A stretch of 64,000 bases of DNA from UBA5239 sp031548025 (GCA_031548025.1 JAVBRM010000136.1:1-64000); one strand, 5' to 3'; positions 17,307 to 26,454 are shown, counted from the stretch's first letter. Translations and numbers: made by a program. Notes: generated from the letters alone by a model not told the origin.

Positions 17307-20018
17307 TTATTCCTGTTCGGTCTCCGGCGCTTCCGCGCTGGTTTCGATAATGTCTTCGACCACCGCTTCGATGACATCCACCGCGGTGATTTCTTCACCG
17401 GGGATGGCTTCTACAGCGGTCTCTTCGGTTTCCGGCTCATCGTCTTCGGCGATTTTCACCGCGCTGGTGATCCGGTCACCGTCATACTTCATATTCATGA
17501 CTTTGACGCCAATCGAGGCGCGGCCGACCAAACGGATCTCGTCGATCGGAATCTTCACGACCTGGCCGCGTTCGGTAATCAGCATCGCTTTTTCGCCCGG
17601 ATGGCTCTGCAGGGCGGCAATCACCAGTTCGCCGGCGCGCAGTTTGATGTTGGTTACGCCTTTGGCGCCGCGGCGGGTCTTGCGGTAACCGGAGACATAG
17701 CTCCGTTTACCGATACCACCGTCGGTGATGACCAGCAATTCCGGTCCGCCTTCGCCGTCGAGCTCTTCGTCGCCCTCGGTTTCGGGTTCTTCGTCAATAT
17801 CAACGCCGACAATCACGGCGTCTTCGTTTTCATCGACTATGGCTTCTTCCAGAGCTTCCGCATTTTCAAGCAGCTTGGCTTCCGGGTTCATTCCCTGGAT
17901 CACCACCATGCCGACCACGTAGTCGTCTTTGAGCTTGAAACGGATCGCGGTTACCCCGCGGGCGGTACGTCCCATCGGACGGACTTCTTTCTGGTCGAAA
18001 CGGCAGGCCATACCTTTGGCGGTACAGATGATGATTTCATCACCGGCTTCACAGATGAAAGCGTCGATCAAGTCGTCGTTTTCTTCGATATGAAGCGCCC
18101 GGAGGCCGGTCCGGCGGAGATTCTTGAACGCCGACAACGCGGTTTTCTTGATATAACCGTTACGAGTAGCCATGACGATATAACGCCGTTCGTTGTCGAG
18201 TTCGTCCTCGTGCATCGTCAGCATGGCGCGAATCCGGTCGCCGGCTTCGATCTTGATCATATTGACAATGGCTTTACCCTTGGAAATACGCGAGCCTTCC
18301 GGAATTTCATAAACCTTGAGCCAGTACATGAAACCCTTGTCGGTAAAGAAGAAAATCAGGTCGTGGCTGTTGGCAAAGAAGAGATGTTCGACGAAATCGC
18401 CGTCCTTGGTTTCCATGCCGCGGTTGCCCTTGCCGCCGCGATGCTGAGTTTCGAATTCGGTGGAGGACATCCGCTTGATATAACCGGTATTGGAAACCGT
18501 AATCACACAGTCCTGCTGCGGAATCAGGTCCGCAATATTCAAATCCGTATCGTCGAAAGTGATTTCCGAACGCCGCGGAGTATCGTATTTGTCCCGGATT
18601 TCTTCCAGTTCCTGCTTGATCAGCTGAATCCGCTTTTCGCGATTGGCGAGCAGATCATTCAGATAAGCGATGTACTTCTTGATTTCGTCATATTCGGCCT
18701 GGAGATCTTCGATAGCCAGTCCGGTCAGTTGATGGAGACGCATTTCCAGAATCGCACCGGATTGGAGCTTGGAAAGCTGGAAGCGAACCATCAGTTGTTC
18801 GCCGGCTTGTTCTTTGGTCCTGGATTCACGGATGACCTTGACCACTTCGTCGATATTGGCAACCGCGATCAGCAAACCTTCGAGGATGTGAGCGCGGGCT
18901 TCCGCTTTGCGCAGTTCGTATTGGGCGCGGCGGATCACCACTTCCATACGGTGGTCGATGAACGCCTGGAGCACCTGGGACAAATTCATGATGCGCGGAC
19001 GATTATGGTCCACCACCAGCATGGTCGCCCCGAAAGATGTTTCAAGCCCGCCGATCGCATAAAGCTGATTCAGCACGACCGAGCCCATGGCGCCGCGTTT
19101 GACGTCGACCACCACGCGGATACCGACGCGGCGGCTGGATTCGTCGCGGATATTGCTGATATCCGGAATCTTCTTGTCGCGCACCAGGTCGGCAATACGC
19201 TTGACCATATTTTCTTTATTCACCGCATAAGGGATCTCGGTGATGATAATCCGTTCGCGCCCGTCCTTTTCCTCGATCTTGGCCCGGGAACGGATCCGGA
19301 TGGAGCCTTTACCCGTCTTGTAGAAACGGCGGATTTCATTTTTGCCGCGGATGATAGCGCCGGTGGGGAAGTCCGGTCCCGGCAGATGGACCATCAGCTC
19401 TTCAATCGAAGCCGTGGGTTTTTCCAACAGGCAAATAGTGGCATTGATGACCTCGCCCAGGCGGTGAGTCGGAATACTGGTCGCCATCCCGACCCCGATA
19501 CCGGTATTGCCGTTGACCAGCAAATGCGGGAACTGAGCGGGGAGTACGGCGGGTTCAACTTCCGATTCGTCGAAAGTCGGAGTCATGTCCACGGTATCCT
19601 TGTCGATATCGCGGAGAAGTTCTTCGGCCAGACGCTCCATACGGCACTCGGTATAACGGTAGGCCGCCGGCGGGTCGCCGTCGATACTACCGAAGTTCCC
19701 CTGCCCGTCGACCAGCGGCGAACGCATGGCGAAATCCTGGGCCAGGCGCACCATGGCGTCGTAAACCGAACTGTCGCCGTGCGGATGGTACTTACCGATC
19801 ACTTCGCCGACGACTTTCGCGCTTTTGGTATAAGCATGGGATTTGGTCAACCCCATCTGGCGCATGGCATAAAGAATGCGGCGGGTCACCGGCTTCAAGC
19901 CGTCCCGGACGTCAGGAATAGCCCGACCCACGTTGACACTCAATGAATACTGCAGATATGCGGTATGCATGATATCTTCGATTTTAATCGGAATATCTTT
20001 TCGTTCTAAATCGCTCAT
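17307..20018 (-). CDS. gyrA: DNA gyrase subunit A
   Basis: The 903-residue subunit cleaves and rejoins DNA in supercoiling by gyrase. Seen: the GyrA start IKIEDIMHTAYLQYSLSVNV, the quinolone-resistance region KYHPHGDSSVYDAMVRLAQDF (in parts; Ser and Asp at the sensitive positions are present), and the catalytic tyrosine in PPAAYRYTE. The C-terminal beta-pinwheel has the GyrA box QHRGGKGNRG and repeated blades such as VIVGVDI and VVGMVVIQG. The pinwheel carries an acidic insertion (about residues 725-755, ENEDAVIVGVDIDEEPETEG), and the tail is rich in Glu. ParC is unlikely because the GyrA box is intact. GAGGA precedes the ATG. gyrB is not in the window. Confidence 0.96.
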   Translation of the reverse strand: MSDLERKDIPIKIEDIMHTAYLQYSLSVNVGRAIPDVRDGLKPVTRRILYAMRQMGLTKSHAYTKSAKVVGEVIGKYHPHGDSSVYDAMVRLAQDFAMRSPLVDGQGNFGSIDGDPPAAYRYTECRMERLAEELLRDIDKDTVDMTPTFDESEVEPAVLPAQFPHLLVNGNTGIGVGMATSIPTHRLGEVINATICLLEKPTASIEELMVHLPGPDFPTGAIIRGKNEIRRFYKTGKGSIRIRSRAKIEEKDGRERIIITEIPYAVNKENMVKRIADLVRDKKIPDISNIRDESSRRVGIRVVVDVKRGAMGSVVLNQLYAIGGLETSFGATMLVVDHNRPRIMNLSQVLQAFIDHRMEVVIRRAQYELRKAEARAHILEGLLIAVANIDEVVKVIRESRTKEQAGEQLMVRFQLSKLQSGAILEMRLHQLTGLAIEDLQAEYDEIKKYIAYLNDLLANREKRIQLIKQELEEIRDKYDTPRRSEITFDDTDLNIADLIPQQDCVITVSNTGYIKRMSSTEFETQHRGGKGNRGMETKDGDFVEHLFFANSHDLIFFFTDKGFMYWLKVYEIPEGSRISKGKAIVNMIKIEAGDRIRAMLTMHEDELDNERRYIVMATRNGYIKKTALSAFKNLRRTGLRALHIEENDDLIDAFICEAGDEIIICTAKGMACRFDQKEVRPMGRTARGVTAIRFKLKDDYVVGMVVIQGMNPEAKLLENAEALEEAIVDENEDAVIVGVDIDEEPETEGDEELDGEGGPELLVITDGGIGKRSYVSGYRKTRRGAKGVTNIKLRAGELVIAALQSHPGEKAMLITERGQVVKIPIDEIRLVGRASIGVKVMNMKYDGDRITSAVKIAEDDEPETEETAVEAIPGEEITAVDVIEAVVEDIIETSAEAPETEQE

Positions 20019-20058
20019 ACATTGTCCTCAAATAACTGTAATTTAACCGTAATCAGGT

Positions 20059-20086
20059 AACATACACCGGATTGCCGGTTTAACAA
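20059..20086 (-). promoter_or_regulatory. Candidate gyrA promoter with a dyad in its spacer
   Basis: On the minus strand TTGTTA (20086-20081) and TATGTT (20064-20059) are 16 bases apart, about 40 bases before gyrA. A perfect dyad ACCGG-ATTG-CCGGT (20066-20079) fills the spacer and could be a binding site or a supercoiling-sensitive element. Confidence 0.45.
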
Positions 20087-20120
20087 GCTCCCAAGCAAGA
20101 TTTTTCAGCTTATTTTGCTC

Positions 20121-20984
20121 TTATTTCGTCCCCAGAAACGCGGGGTTGCACGATTTCCGGAAACGGTGCGGCGTGACCCCGTAAATTTCCTTGAATTTCC
20201 GGTTCAGATAACTCTCGGATTCAAGTTGAAAAAGCGGCAGGATTTCTTTTATTTCCATGCGGCTGGTCATAAGCAATATCCGAACCCGTTCCATTCGTTT
20301 GCGCAACAGATAATCGCCGGGCGACAGCCCGCACTCCTGACGAAAGACTTCGGAAAAACGGCTGACGCTCAATCCGGCGGTCGCCGCCAATTCCTTCAGG
20401 GTTGCTTTTCCGTACTGGCTCAGTTCCATCTTTTTCAACACCTTGATCAAGCCGGGATGCCGGAATGTTTCGCCGCTGAACCTGGAACTTTGTTCCCAGG
20501 ATGCGGCGACATCGCCGAACAACTGAATGGCTCCGCCGAATATCCGGAGGTCGCCGCCGCACGAGGGATTCGATTTTTCATGGGCAACCGTCCGGGTGAT
20601 TTCGTGGACAAGCTTTTGACTGCACGGCAAAGTATACGGATGATCCAGCTCGCGGACCAGTGTGGCGAAATAACCGAACTCCACCCCGGGTGAAGCGGCA
20701 AACTGAATCTGCAGCGCGCATGTCCGTACCGGAGTGTGCCAATTGTGTTTGCATTTGGCCGGAATCAGCAGCAGTTCACCCGGGCGAAGCGAAAATTCTC
20801 CATCTTCGAACCCGATAACGATATTACCGTAAGATACGGCAATCAACTGCGCCCAATAATGATAATGAAACGCTACAGTCCCGGTATTTTTATGATAAAA
20901 ATCTACGGCCAGGTATTTCACCGGTTCATGCCGCTGAATCACGGAAATTACGGTATGCCTGACATCATTGCCGACTCGTTTCAT
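20121..20984 (-). CDS. AraC-family transcription regulator
   Basis: The 287-residue protein has an N-terminal cupin-like sensor (FHYHYWAQLIAVSYGNIVIGF, in two parts; LRPGELLLIPAKCKHNWHTP) and a C-terminal double helix-turn-helix at about residues 190-280 (LKELAATAGLSVSRFSEVFR, and the conserved end SESYLNRKFKEIYGVTPHRFRK). I start at the ATG at 20984, six bases after AAGGA; the in-frame TTG at 21023 would add 13 residues. It is divergent from the esterase-glycosidase fusion gene and probably activates it in response to its sugar product. Confidence 0.9.
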   Translation of the reverse strand: MKRVGNDVRHTVISVIQRHEPVKYLAVDFYHKNTGTVAFHYHYWAQLIAVSYGNIVIGFEDGEFSLRPGELLLIPAKCKHNWHTPVRTCALQIQFAASPGVEFGYFATLVRELDHPYTLPCSQKLVHEITRTVAHEKSNPSCGGDLRIFGGAIQLFGDVAASWEQSSRFSGETFRHPGLIKVLKKMELSQYGKATLKELAATAGLSVSRFSEVFRQECGLSPGDYLLRKRMERVRILLMTSRMEIKEILPLFQLESESYLNRKFKEIYGVTPHRFRKSCNPAFLGTK

Positions 20985-21011
20985 TCTGCTTTCCTTTATC
21001 ACAATAATCGT

Positions 21012-21039
21012 AATATAAGGCAATTTTATCGGAAATCAA
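21012..21039 (-). promoter_or_regulatory. Predicted promoter of the AraC-type regulator
   Basis: On the minus strand TTGATT (21039-21034) and TATATT (21017-21012) are 16 bases apart, 28 bases before the chosen ATG. Its -35 box lies back to back with that of the divergent gene. Confidence 0.5.
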
Positions 21040-21043
21040 GCGG

Positions 21044-21072
21044 TTGCGGAAACAGTAATCCGGCTGTAAAAT
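21044..21072 (+). promoter_or_regulatory. Predicted promoter of the esterase-glycosidase fusion gene
   Basis: TTGCGG at 21044-21049 and TAAAAT at 21067-21072 are 17 bases apart, with AAGGA at 21088-21092 just before the ATG at 21100. The weak -35 box suits a gene activated by the divergent AraC protein. Confidence 0.5.
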
Positions 21073-21099
21073 AACCCTATAGCCAAAAAGGATAAAAAT

Positions 21100-23274
21100 A
21101 TGAATGCGAATCGAACAACTTTATTTTATACGACAGACCGGGACCAATCCCGTCAGGGCGATCTTTTTCTGCCGAAAACCATTACCGGGCAGACCCGTAA
21201 AATCCTCCTGATCCACGGAGGCGCGTGGTCCTCCATGGATCGTGATTCGGCGGCTGGAGTCGCCGAATTCTTCCGCGAACAAGGTTTCATCGTATTCAAC
21301 ATTGAGTACCGTCTTACCACGGCGGCGCCGTGGCCGGCCTGCGGCGACGACTGTCTGGAAGCCGCGAAATTTCTGTTCAACGCCGACCTTGAGGGCCAGA
21401 AGCCGCTCATCATCTGCGGGCTTTCCGCCGGCGGCCACCTGGCGCTGATGACCGGGCTTCGCCTGCCCGCGGAAATGGTTTCCGGCATCATCAGTATCTC
21501 CGGCATCGCCGACCCGGAACCGGACCGGCAGATTCATCCGGAGCGCTACGAAAAGCTCTTCGGCGGCAAAAACTTCGATGCCACGGCATTTCCCGGCGCA
21601 TGGCTCACTCCCCAAGCTCCCCCGATGCTGTTGACACACCAATATAACGATACGGTGGTTCCGCTAGCGGCCTCAAGCAATTTTGCCCGCCGTGCCACCG
21701 CCCTCGGCTGTAATATCCGTACTTATTATTACGACATGGAGCGAAAAGCACTGCATCACGAAATCTGGCTGCCCGGCAGTGATCCCAAACGTCTGTATCC
21801 GGACATTGAACAAGCCTGTCTGGAATTCATCCGTCAGTGCGCCGGAGAGCCGGAACCGCTCGCCAACGAAAACGGCATGCAGTTCCAGGGCAAGCTCCGC
21901 CACCGGACTTCCTCAGAGGTCAAAGACAGTATTATCAGCATCGGATTCGAATGTCTGGATCGCGACATGTTCGACCCGGAATTCTGTTATAACCAATTGG
22001 CGGCCTCAGGCGTCAAATGGGCCCGGGTCCAGACCGGATGGTGGAAATGCGAAAAGGTAAAAGGCCAATACGATTTCGCCTGGATCGACGATATCGTCGA
22101 CAATCTCATGCGGCGCGGCCTCAAGCCGTGGTTCAATGTCGGCTACGGAAACAAACTCTATATGGAAAATACTTTCGGTGAGGCGTCGGTCGGCTTCGTG
22201 CCCCTGTATTACGGAGATGAATGCCTGGAAGCCTGGAAAAAATACTGCCGCGCATTGGCCGAACATTACCGGGGAAAAATCAAGCGTTTTGAAATTTGGA
22301 ACGAAGCGAATATTTCTTCATTCTGGCAACCCAAGGGCTCCAATGCCGAAGACTACGCCAAACTGATCGATTTGACCGGTCAGGAGATCCGCCAGGTGAT
22401 TCCGGAAGCCGAAATCGGCGGCTGTGTCAGCGGCTACAACTCCCCATATATCCTGGATTTCGCCCAAACCGGCATCCTGCCCAAAATCAATTTTTTCTCC
22501 CTCCACCCATATATTCCGCACCCGGAATACGGCTGGCGAAAAACGGTTGAACACCTGCGCCGTTATTTTGCGGCGAATGGCGGGGCAAAAGTGGCGATAT
22601 GGCAGGGCGAATCCGGATTCGCCTCCTGGTGCCCGGAAAAATACTGGCAACCACGCTTCGTCCGGGAAAGCGAACGGAACCAGGCGGTATGGCTGCTGCG
22701 GCGTTACCTGCTGGACCACGCCTGCGGTATTCCACTGAGTTCCTACTTTCAGATGGCCGATATGATGAAAAAGTCATATGCGATGAGCAACAGCGCACAA
22801 TCCTCCTTCACCACCGCCCGCCAAGGTATTCTCAACGGCCTGACTTACACTCCGAAAAAGGCATATTCCGCCATGGCCAACCTGGCCTCGATTTTCCGGG
22901 ACGGCATCCGCCCGGCCGAGGCTGGTTTCGAGGTTTCATTCGAGGCAGTCACACCGCGGCTCGAACGGGCGGACCGGATTCAGGATATCGCCATATGGAC
23001 CCAATGCTTCGTTCGGGACGGCAAACCATTTTACGCATATTACATGCCGGCGGACCCGCAATACAACTGGAAAGCTCTCGACAAAATCATCTTAAAAATC
23101 TACCCGGAAAACGATTTCGAGCCCCTCGCCCGCCCAGTACTGGTCAATCTCCTGACCGGAGATATTTTCGAACCGCACCGGCAATGGGAAGGCGACATCA
23201 TGGTATTCAACGGAATGCCGTTAACCGACTCCCCATTGCTCCTCTGCGACTACTCAACACTCGAAATTAACTGA
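21100..23274 (+). CDS. Fusion of an alpha/beta-hydrolase esterase with a clan-A (GH39-like) glycosidase
   Basis: The protein has 724 residues and no signal peptide, so it is probably cytoplasmic. Residues about 1-245 are an esterase/lipase of the HSL or feruloyl-esterase-like type: oxyanion HGGAW, nucleophile GLSAGGH, acid YNDTVVP and histidine LHHEIW. Residues about 270-720 are a TIM-barrel glycosidase: WARVQTGWWKCEKVKGQYDF, FEIWNEANISSFW with the acid/base Glu, FFSLHPYIPH, and WQGESGF with the nucleophile Glu, in the order of GH39/GH5 relatives. One chain may remove acyl groups and cut the same oligosaccharide inside the cell. The last codons overlap a remnant described below. The substrate is unknown. 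Confidence 0.83.
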   Translation: MNANRTTLFYTTDRDQSRQGDLFLPKTITGQTRKILLIHGGAWSSMDRDSAAGVAEFFREQGFIVFNIEYRLTTAAPWPACGDDCLEAAKFLFNADLEGQKPLIICGLSAGGHLALMTGLRLPAEMVSGIISISGIADPEPDRQIHPERYEKLFGGKNFDATAFPGAWLTPQAPPMLLTHQYNDTVVPLAASSNFARRATALGCNIRTYYYDMERKALHHEIWLPGSDPKRLYPDIEQACLEFIRQCAGEPEPLANENGMQFQGKLRHRTSSEVKDSIISIGFECLDRDMFDPEFCYNQLAASGVKWARVQTGWWKCEKVKGQYDFAWIDDIVDNLMRRGLKPWFNVGYGNKLYMENTFGEASVGFVPLYYGDECLEAWKKYCRALAEHYRGKIKRFEIWNEANISSFWQPKGSNAEDYAKLIDLTGQEIRQVIPEAEIGGCVSGYNSPYILDFAQTGILPKINFFSLHPYIPHPEYGWRKTVEHLRRYFAANGGAKVAIWQGESGFASWCPEKYWQPRFVRESERNQAVWLLRRYLLDHACGIPLSSYFQMADMMKKSYAMSNSAQSSFTTARQGILNGLTYTPKKAYSAMANLASIFRDGIRPAEAGFEVSFEAVTPRLERADRIQDIAIWTQCFVRDGKPFYAYYMPADPQYNWKALDKIILKIYPENDFEPLARPVLVNLLTGDIFEPHRQWEGDIMVFNGMPLTDSPLLLCDYSTLEIN

Positions 23275-23316
23275 TAATACTTCACCGGGGGGCCTGATGT
23301 TGGTCAGGTCGCCCCG
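23261..23316 (-). pseudogene. 3'-end remnant of an enolase-superfamily dehydratase gene
   Basis: Read on the minus strand, this stretch encodes RGDLTNIRPP followed by a diverged tail ending near VNFE. The intact dehydratase gene ends with the same ten residues and a VNSD tail. The DNA is near-identical to plus-strand 35017-35081: 21 identical bases around GATGTTGGTCAGG, a shared G run, and 11 identical bases TAATACTTCAC, with short deletions. The frame differs from that of the overlapping glycosyltransferase, whose last ten or so residues (SGRPDQHQAPR) are encoded here. The rest of the dehydratase gene is absent. Confidence 0.7.
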
Positions 23317-24376
23317 ATTCGGCCATCTGCGCCAACATCTGCCGGATTCGGATGCGCCAGGTATGGTCAGCCAGAAATCTTTCGTGTCCGCGCCTGGCGA
23401 TGGCCTCGCGCTCATCCTCGTGTTCCAAGTAGTAGCGTACTTTGTCTGCAAGCTCCTGGGACGACTGGAACGTTTCGATTTCTTCACCCGGCTTGAAGAG
23501 GGTTATGATTTCGGGACAGTAATCCGTCATCAAGAAACAGCCGGCGGCAACCGCCTCAAAAATGCGCAGGTTCACTCCGGTTTCCGCGCCATAGAAATCG
23601 GTTCTCGTAATATTCAGCACGATTTTCGAACGGGCAAGCAACCGGTGCAATTCATCTCCCCAAACGGGTTGGTCGGTGATTCTAGCCCAAAGTTCGCGCG
23701 AGATCAGCGAATGATTGCGCTGCCACCGGTCGCCGAAAACCGTGACCTTGTCCTTGAGGTGCTCCAGCAGAAAAATCCGGCGCAGATCGCCGCTTCCGAC
23801 GAAAAGCGCGTCAATCGTTTTTTCCATGGTCTCCGGTACAGAGATGGTTGACGCGCCGAAAGGCAGATGGACTGCCGGCAATCTCAAGGTTTGGCTGAAG
23901 AAATGGGTTGTCACCTGTGAGAACGAGAAGATTGTGTCGTAAACCGGCAATTCTTTTTCAATGAAGAAAATGAATTCGCGCCGCTTGCTGTAAAGATTGC
24001 AACTGTCAGTATCGTAAAAAAACAACGCGACCTGATGCTCGTTGGCCAGTCGGCGTAATTCCTGCGGATCGAAAAATTTATAGATAAAACCGACGACCAG
24101 GATGATATCGGGACGTTCCGCCTCAATGAGGTTTTTCAGGGATTTCGAGACCAGGCGAGGCAAAAAATGGAACCCATCCCTGTCGCGTCGCTTATTGATG
24201 GCCTTACCACAGGCTGAACGGATTCCATACAGCGCGCGCTTCGGCTGCTTCCGGCAATCAACATGCACTGCTACATGGCCTTCGGCGCGAAGGCTTTCGC
24301 TGATCTCGCGACCAAGCGACACTCCGCCGATGCCGTCGAGCACCAGAAATCGGGTTGGGCAAGGCAATGTGGTCAT
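23282..24376 (-). CDS. Glycosyltransferase of the CgeB/GT1-like (GT-B fold) type
   Basis: The 364-residue protein has an N-terminal Rossmann half (IILVVGFIYKFFDPQELRRL, VALFFYDTDSCNLYSKRREF) and a C-terminal sugar-nucleotide half (IVLNITRTDFYGAETGVNLR, then FEAVAAGCFLMTDYCPEI, then KVRYYLEHEDEREAIARRGH), the pattern of CgeB-type 'glycosyl transferases group 1' proteins. No signal peptide. It overlaps the upstream GT9 gene by ATGA, so both act together, probably on a surface glycan or LPS. Its last residues come from the dehydratase remnant, so the original C-terminus may have been replaced. Confidence 0.82.
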   Translation of the reverse strand: MTTLPCPTRFLVLDGIGGVSLGREISESLRAEGHVAVHVDCRKQPKRALYGIRSACGKAINKRRDRDGFHFLPRLVSKSLKNLIEAERPDIILVVGFIYKFFDPQELRRLANEHQVALFFYDTDSCNLYSKRREFIFFIEKELPVYDTIFSFSQVTTHFFSQTLRLPAVHLPFGASTISVPETMEKTIDALFVGSGDLRRIFLLEHLKDKVTVFGDRWQRNHSLISRELWARITDQPVWGDELHRLLARSKIVLNITRTDFYGAETGVNLRIFEAVAAGCFLMTDYCPEIITLFKPGEEIETFQSSQELADKVRYYLEHEDEREAIARRGHERFLADHTWRIRIRQMLAQMAESGRPDQHQAPR

Positions 24377-25398
24377 TCCGGGCTCCTTTGCAGACGCTCA
24401 ACCGCTGCGGCAACCCGCGCCGGGCGAACAAAATATTTCCATAGCGATGTTTTCCCCCAAGGCAGGGAAAGGGATGGACAGACGACGATACCGGGCTCCC
24501 AGTCCGGGCGCCAGTGGAACAGCGGATTTTGCTTGCGGTGGATGGTGACGACCGGGATTCCGAGAAACGATGCCAGATGCCCGTTGCCGGAATCGTTGGC
24601 GACCACGACGCCGGACTCGTAGAAATACGCGGCCAGTTCGCCGATGTCATCGAAACGGGGGACATTGAATGTCTTGCCCGCCAGCTTCACCCAGGAAGCA
24701 TGGTTTACCGGCGCGACGACGATTTCCGGGATATATCCGAGCGCTTTCAGACGATGGCAAAGCTTGAGGAAGGATGCCGGATGCCAATTCTTCTTCTCCG
24801 GTCCGGCCGAATCGGGGCTGACGACGATCCTCTTCCGGTGCCGGCGATGCAGCAGACCGTCCGGCGCGACGAAGGGAGGCTTTTTGCTCACGTTCTCAAG
24901 ATGCATCCTTTCCCGCAAATACCGGAGGGTTATTTCGACTACGCTTTCGTCGGTATGTCCGTGAAAGCGAATGGAGCCGCTGCCGTTCAGCAAACCTTGG
25001 AGTTGCCGGAACTTGTCCGGAGCAACGGAACACCGGATTCTTTCGGTATGGTCGAAACACCAGCTTTCCGGTGTTTTCTGGCAGATCAGCAACCACTTCT
25101 CGCGCAAACGCGCAGTCACGGCTTCATCCATGTTGGCGCGAATGAATTTGGGCGGACACACGATCGCCAGATCGTACTCCGCCAATTCCGCCTCGATCCG
25201 GTCGGCGTCCGGATACGGCTTGATACTCAAGCCCGGCAGCCACGCCCGCATCTGGTAGGCAATGTTCCCGTAACAGGTGAGTTCAAAACCATTCCGTTGA
25301 AGGTTGTCGGCCATCATCAGATAAATCAGCCCGTCGCCCAGCGAATCGAACGAAACCAGCGCTATTTTGGCCTTACCGGAGCTTTCTTGTTGTTTCAT
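24373..25398 (-). CDS. Glycosyltransferase family 9 (heptosyltransferase-like) protein
   Basis: The 341-residue protein looks like a GT9 enzyme. It has an N-terminal ALVSFDSLGDGLIYLMMADN (the usual 'xxGDxL' start) and a C-terminal VVVANDSGNGHLASFLGIPV followed by VTIHRKQNPLFHW, which corresponds to the donor-site motif D(S/T)GPxH of heptosyltransferases; here it reads DSGNGH. GT9 enzymes add heptose or related sugars to the LPS core. The acceptor is unknown. It is first in a two-gene minus-strand unit with the CgeB-like gene. The ribosome site is weak. The 174 bases upstream hold no further gene. Confidence 0.82.
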   Translation of the reverse strand: MKQQESSGKAKIALVSFDSLGDGLIYLMMADNLQRNGFELTCYGNIAYQMRAWLPGLSIKPYPDADRIEAELAEYDLAIVCPPKFIRANMDEAVTARLREKWLLICQKTPESWCFDHTERIRCSVAPDKFRQLQGLLNGSGSIRFHGHTDESVVEITLRYLRERMHLENVSKKPPFVAPDGLLHRRHRKRIVVSPDSAGPEKKNWHPASFLKLCHRLKALGYIPEIVVAPVNHASWVKLAGKTFNVPRFDDIGELAAYFYESGVVVANDSGNGHLASFLGIPVVTIHRKQNPLFHWRPDWEPGIVVCPSLSLPWGKTSLWKYFVRPARVAAAVERLQRSPE

Positions 25399-25572
25399 AA
25401 TTTAATCTTTCATTTGGGATAATCGACTTTGAAGAATCCAAAGATAAAGCCGTGTTTTAATATACTACTTGCCGCCCGTTTATCAAGCATTAGAATTATG
25501 GATAAAGACAAAATTTCCATGTCAACGCATTGTCAAAACGTCATGACTCGCACTATCATCTGTGAAGGTGTT

Positions 25573-26454
25573 TCAATCGGCCAATATTGAATCGCGGTTG
25601 GCCTCGCGGAATTTGCCGGGAGAATCTCCGATGATGCGCTTGAACTGGCGGCCGAAATAATTGCTGTCGGTGAATCCTACTTCATAGGCGATTTCCGCGA
25701 GATTTTTTTCGGTCGTCCGCAGGAGGGTGGCCGCTTCGGCGATCCGCAGTTGCATTTGATACTGCAGTGGAGAAATACCGGTTTCGCGGACGAAATTCCG
25801 CATCAGGGAGGCTTTGGAGCGTCCCGCCAGGGAACACAGTCTGGTCGTATTGATTTTCTCTTTAAAATGCCGGTTCAGGTAAGCGATTACGCCATCGGTG
25901 TTCATATTGAATTTTTTCGTCGAGACCTGAGCATCGGAGTAAATCCGGACCAGTTTGCCGAGAATGGCGATGAAGAGTCCGAGCATGTTGAAAAGATATC
26001 CCGGCGCGCGTAGTTCATTCTCATGGTCCAGTTCAACGGCAAGCCTCCGAATAAATTCATATTCGGCATCCTCGACATGAAAAAACACGCATGGTTCATC
26101 CCGGCCGACTCTACCGCAATACAGCGCTTCATATCCGGGCAGGCGGGAAATATCCAACAGCGGCAAGGGAATCAGTTCCGGAACAAACAGAATATTGAGC
26201 AAGGTCAAATCCGGGGAACAATTCTGATACTGATGATAAATATCGCGGGGAATCATGAAAATATCGCCTTCTCCGATATTCCGGGACGTTCCGGCTATTT
26301 TATGAACGCCGCTGCCGGAGAATATAATAACCAATTCGAGAAAATCGTGCTTATGCATTACCGTCGCGATTTGCGGGTCGATCCTCATTACGTACAGCGG
26401 AAATTTTTCCGCCGTTCCGTTCGACATTACACTCATTAATTTTATATTGGACAT
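25573..26454 (-). CDS. AraC-family transcription regulator
   Basis: The 293-residue protein has an N-terminal cupin sensor (MHKHDFLELVIIFSGSGVHK, then GEGDIFMIPRDIYHQYQN) and a C-terminal double helix-turn-helix (INTTRLCSLAGRSKASLMRN; LAEIAYEVGFTDSNYFGRQF; KRIIGDSPGKFRE), the complete AraC/XylS signature. I use the ATG at 26454, six bases after AAGGA, rather than the TTG at 26460. It is divergent from the sialidase > pilin > two-glycosidase unit, which it probably controls. Confidence 0.92.
   Translation of the reverse strand: MSNIKLMSVMSNGTAEKFPLYVMRIDPQIATVMHKHDFLELVIIFSGSGVHKIAGTSRNIGEGDIFMIPRDIYHQYQNCSPDLTLLNILFVPELIPLPLLDISRLPGYEALYCGRVGRDEPCVFFHVEDAEYEFIRRLAVELDHENELRAPGYLFNMLGLFIAILGKLVRIYSDAQVSTKKFNMNTDGVIAYLNRHFKEKINTTRLCSLAGRSKASLMRNFVRETGISPLQYQMQLRIAEAATLLRTTEKNLAEIAYEVGFTDSNYFGRQFKRIIGDSPGKFREANRDSILAD

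Noticed and set aside
17601..19946. 781-residue frame antisense to gyrA
   Set aside because: It lies wholly opposite a certain gyrA gene; GC-rich third positions leave the opposite strand open. It has no recognisable motif.
23254..23487. Minus-strand frame of 77 residues ending in the RGDLTNIRPP peptide
   Set aside because: Only its last 20 residues have meaning, as the dehydratase remnant; the rest is a shadow of the glycosyltransferase gene.
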